A stretch of 5,924 bases of DNA from Betaproteobacteria bacterium HGW-Betaproteobacteria-2 (GTDB taxonomy: Bacteria; Pseudomonadota; Gammaproteobacteria; Burkholderiales; Methylophilaceae), in contig PHCM01000102.1 in assembly GCA_002842255.1 (NCBI GenBank), positions 1 to 5,924 of the forward strand. The letters run 5' to 3'. The notes beneath the pieces are model-generated. The model made no database searches and was not told the DNA's origin. It saw nothing but the letters and a program-made list of their open reading frames with translations. Every line of letters starts with the position of its first letter. The first letter of the stretch is position 1. Both the position numbers and the translations under genes were made by a program. Positions 5,554 through 5,924 of the stretch are shown here, in pieces.

Positions 5554-5924
5554 CTCTTAAACTCTTAATCAATTCAACAGACGGCTGATCTTTGTCAGAC
5601 TTTTCTACGATCCCAATTAATCCAGCCAAAGACTGGAGCTGATCATCAGTTTCATTTATTTCAATAGATTGAACATATACTTCACTCGGGAAAAATTCGC
5701 CCTCTAAATATTTCAAATTCCCCGACACGATTACATTTTGTTCAACAGCTTTGGATGCTTGCTCTCTATGCGAATCATCAAAAATACATTTCACCCGCTC
5801 GCCAATCAGCGGATATACGTAGAAGAATTTTTCCTTACCATGCCCATGGTAAATTTCCATCCGTCCTTTGATCGTTCCCACAGAGGAATATTGTTTGGCT
5901 AATAAAGCTCTAAGATTCTCCTGA
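5540..5924 (-). CDS. Antitoxin-like partner of the PIN protein, 3' end only
   Basis: Only the C-terminal 127 residues are in the window. The frame is open through 5924 with no stop, so the gene continues beyond the right edge. A GTG at 5881 is an internal codon, not a convincing start, because clear protein-like sequence (ENLRALLAKQYSSVGTIKG) continues upstream of it. A beta-rich segment (GTIKGRMEIYH through FFPSEVYVQSIEI) alternates strands and glycines in a way that suggests a small beta-barrel, possibly OB-like; this is inference. An acidic, helical stretch leads to the ending SVELIKSLRDGWH. Short C-terminal LRDxW-type tails directly upstream of a PIN gene are typical of antitoxin-type partners that cover the toxin active site. 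Its last 14 bases overlap the PIN gene. The N-terminal part, where a DNA-binding domain might be, cannot be seen. Confidence 0.65.
   Translation of the reverse strand, partial: QENLRALLAKQYSSVGTIKGRMEIYHGHGKEKFFYVYPLIGERVKCIFDDSHREQASKAVEQNVIVSGNLKYLEGEFFPSEVYVQSIEINETDDQLQSLAGLIGIVEKSDKDQPSVELIKSLRDGWH
5554..5566 (-). promoter_or_regulatory. Doubled AAGAG ribosome binding site before the PIN gene
   Basis: On the minus strand AAGAG occurs at 5566-5562 and again at 5558-5554, separated by TTT. The first lies 8 bases before the PIN ATG and is correctly spaced; the second abuts the ATG and is too close to serve. Both lie inside the 3' end of the upstream gene, giving local control of toxin translation. 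Confidence 0.45.
5835..5852. repeat. 18-base inverted repeat inside the antitoxin-like gene
   Basis: TTACCATG and CATGGTAA are exact reverse complements with a CC centre. It encodes the Y-H-G-H-G-K stretch on the minus strand. The repeated HG dipeptide partly explains it, so it may be a by-product of coding. An operator role inside the gene is possible but unsupported. Confidence 0.4.

Noticed and set aside
5540..5881. GTG at 5881 as the true start of the antitoxin-like gene
   Set aside because: The frame stays open to the window edge with protein-like sequence and no ribosome binding site just before the GTG, so the gene is better treated as cut by the window.
1..5924. CRISPR arrays, tRNA or rRNA genes, insertion sequences, prophage attachment sites
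   Set aside because: No regularly spaced repeats, cloverleaf, transposase or integrase pattern was seen on either strand.

Overview
The window suggests a betaproteobacterium, possibly of the Nitrosomonadales/Methylophilales/Gallionella type. The family-level guess is inference from the protein style and a base composition around 55% GC in the flagellar part. It has two clearly different halves.

Positions 85-4488, plus strand, hold an uninterrupted run of seven flagellar genes in canonical order: fliL, fliM, fliN, fliO, fliP, fliQ, fliR. The junctions are tight (gaps of 21, -11, 8, 2, 26 and 50 bases), as expected for one operon. FliL supports the stator at the inner membrane. FliM and FliN are the C-ring (switch) proteins that receive the CheY-P signal. 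FliP, FliQ and FliR form the core export gate of the flagellar type III secretion system, and FliO helps FliP assemble. All seven look intact, with family signatures in place. No convincing promoter or fliK end is visible in the 84 bases to the left. No convincing intrinsic terminator follows fliR.

After fliR the sequence changes character. A 105-base spacer leads to a small plus-strand gene (4594-4803) for a 69-residue protein with two CxxC pairs, probably a zinc ribbon. It converges on a minus-strand, AT-rich (roughly 37-43% GC in sampled lines) gene set that enters from the right edge. That set is the 3' end of a gene whose product ends in LRDGWH, then a PIN-domain ribonuclease with all acidic active-site positions, then a 44-45 residue ORF (4875-5012) carrying an LRRMLSTPP motif. 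Each gene overlaps the next by up to 14 bases. The small ORF's stop codon lies in the loop of a strong hairpin that serves as a terminator for both strands (4864-4894).

The right-hand part is most simply read as a toxin-antitoxin-like accessory module, with a small zinc-ribbon gene beside it, inserted or retained just downstream of a conserved motility operon. The least described element is the tiny third gene, which is missed by normal length cut-offs.
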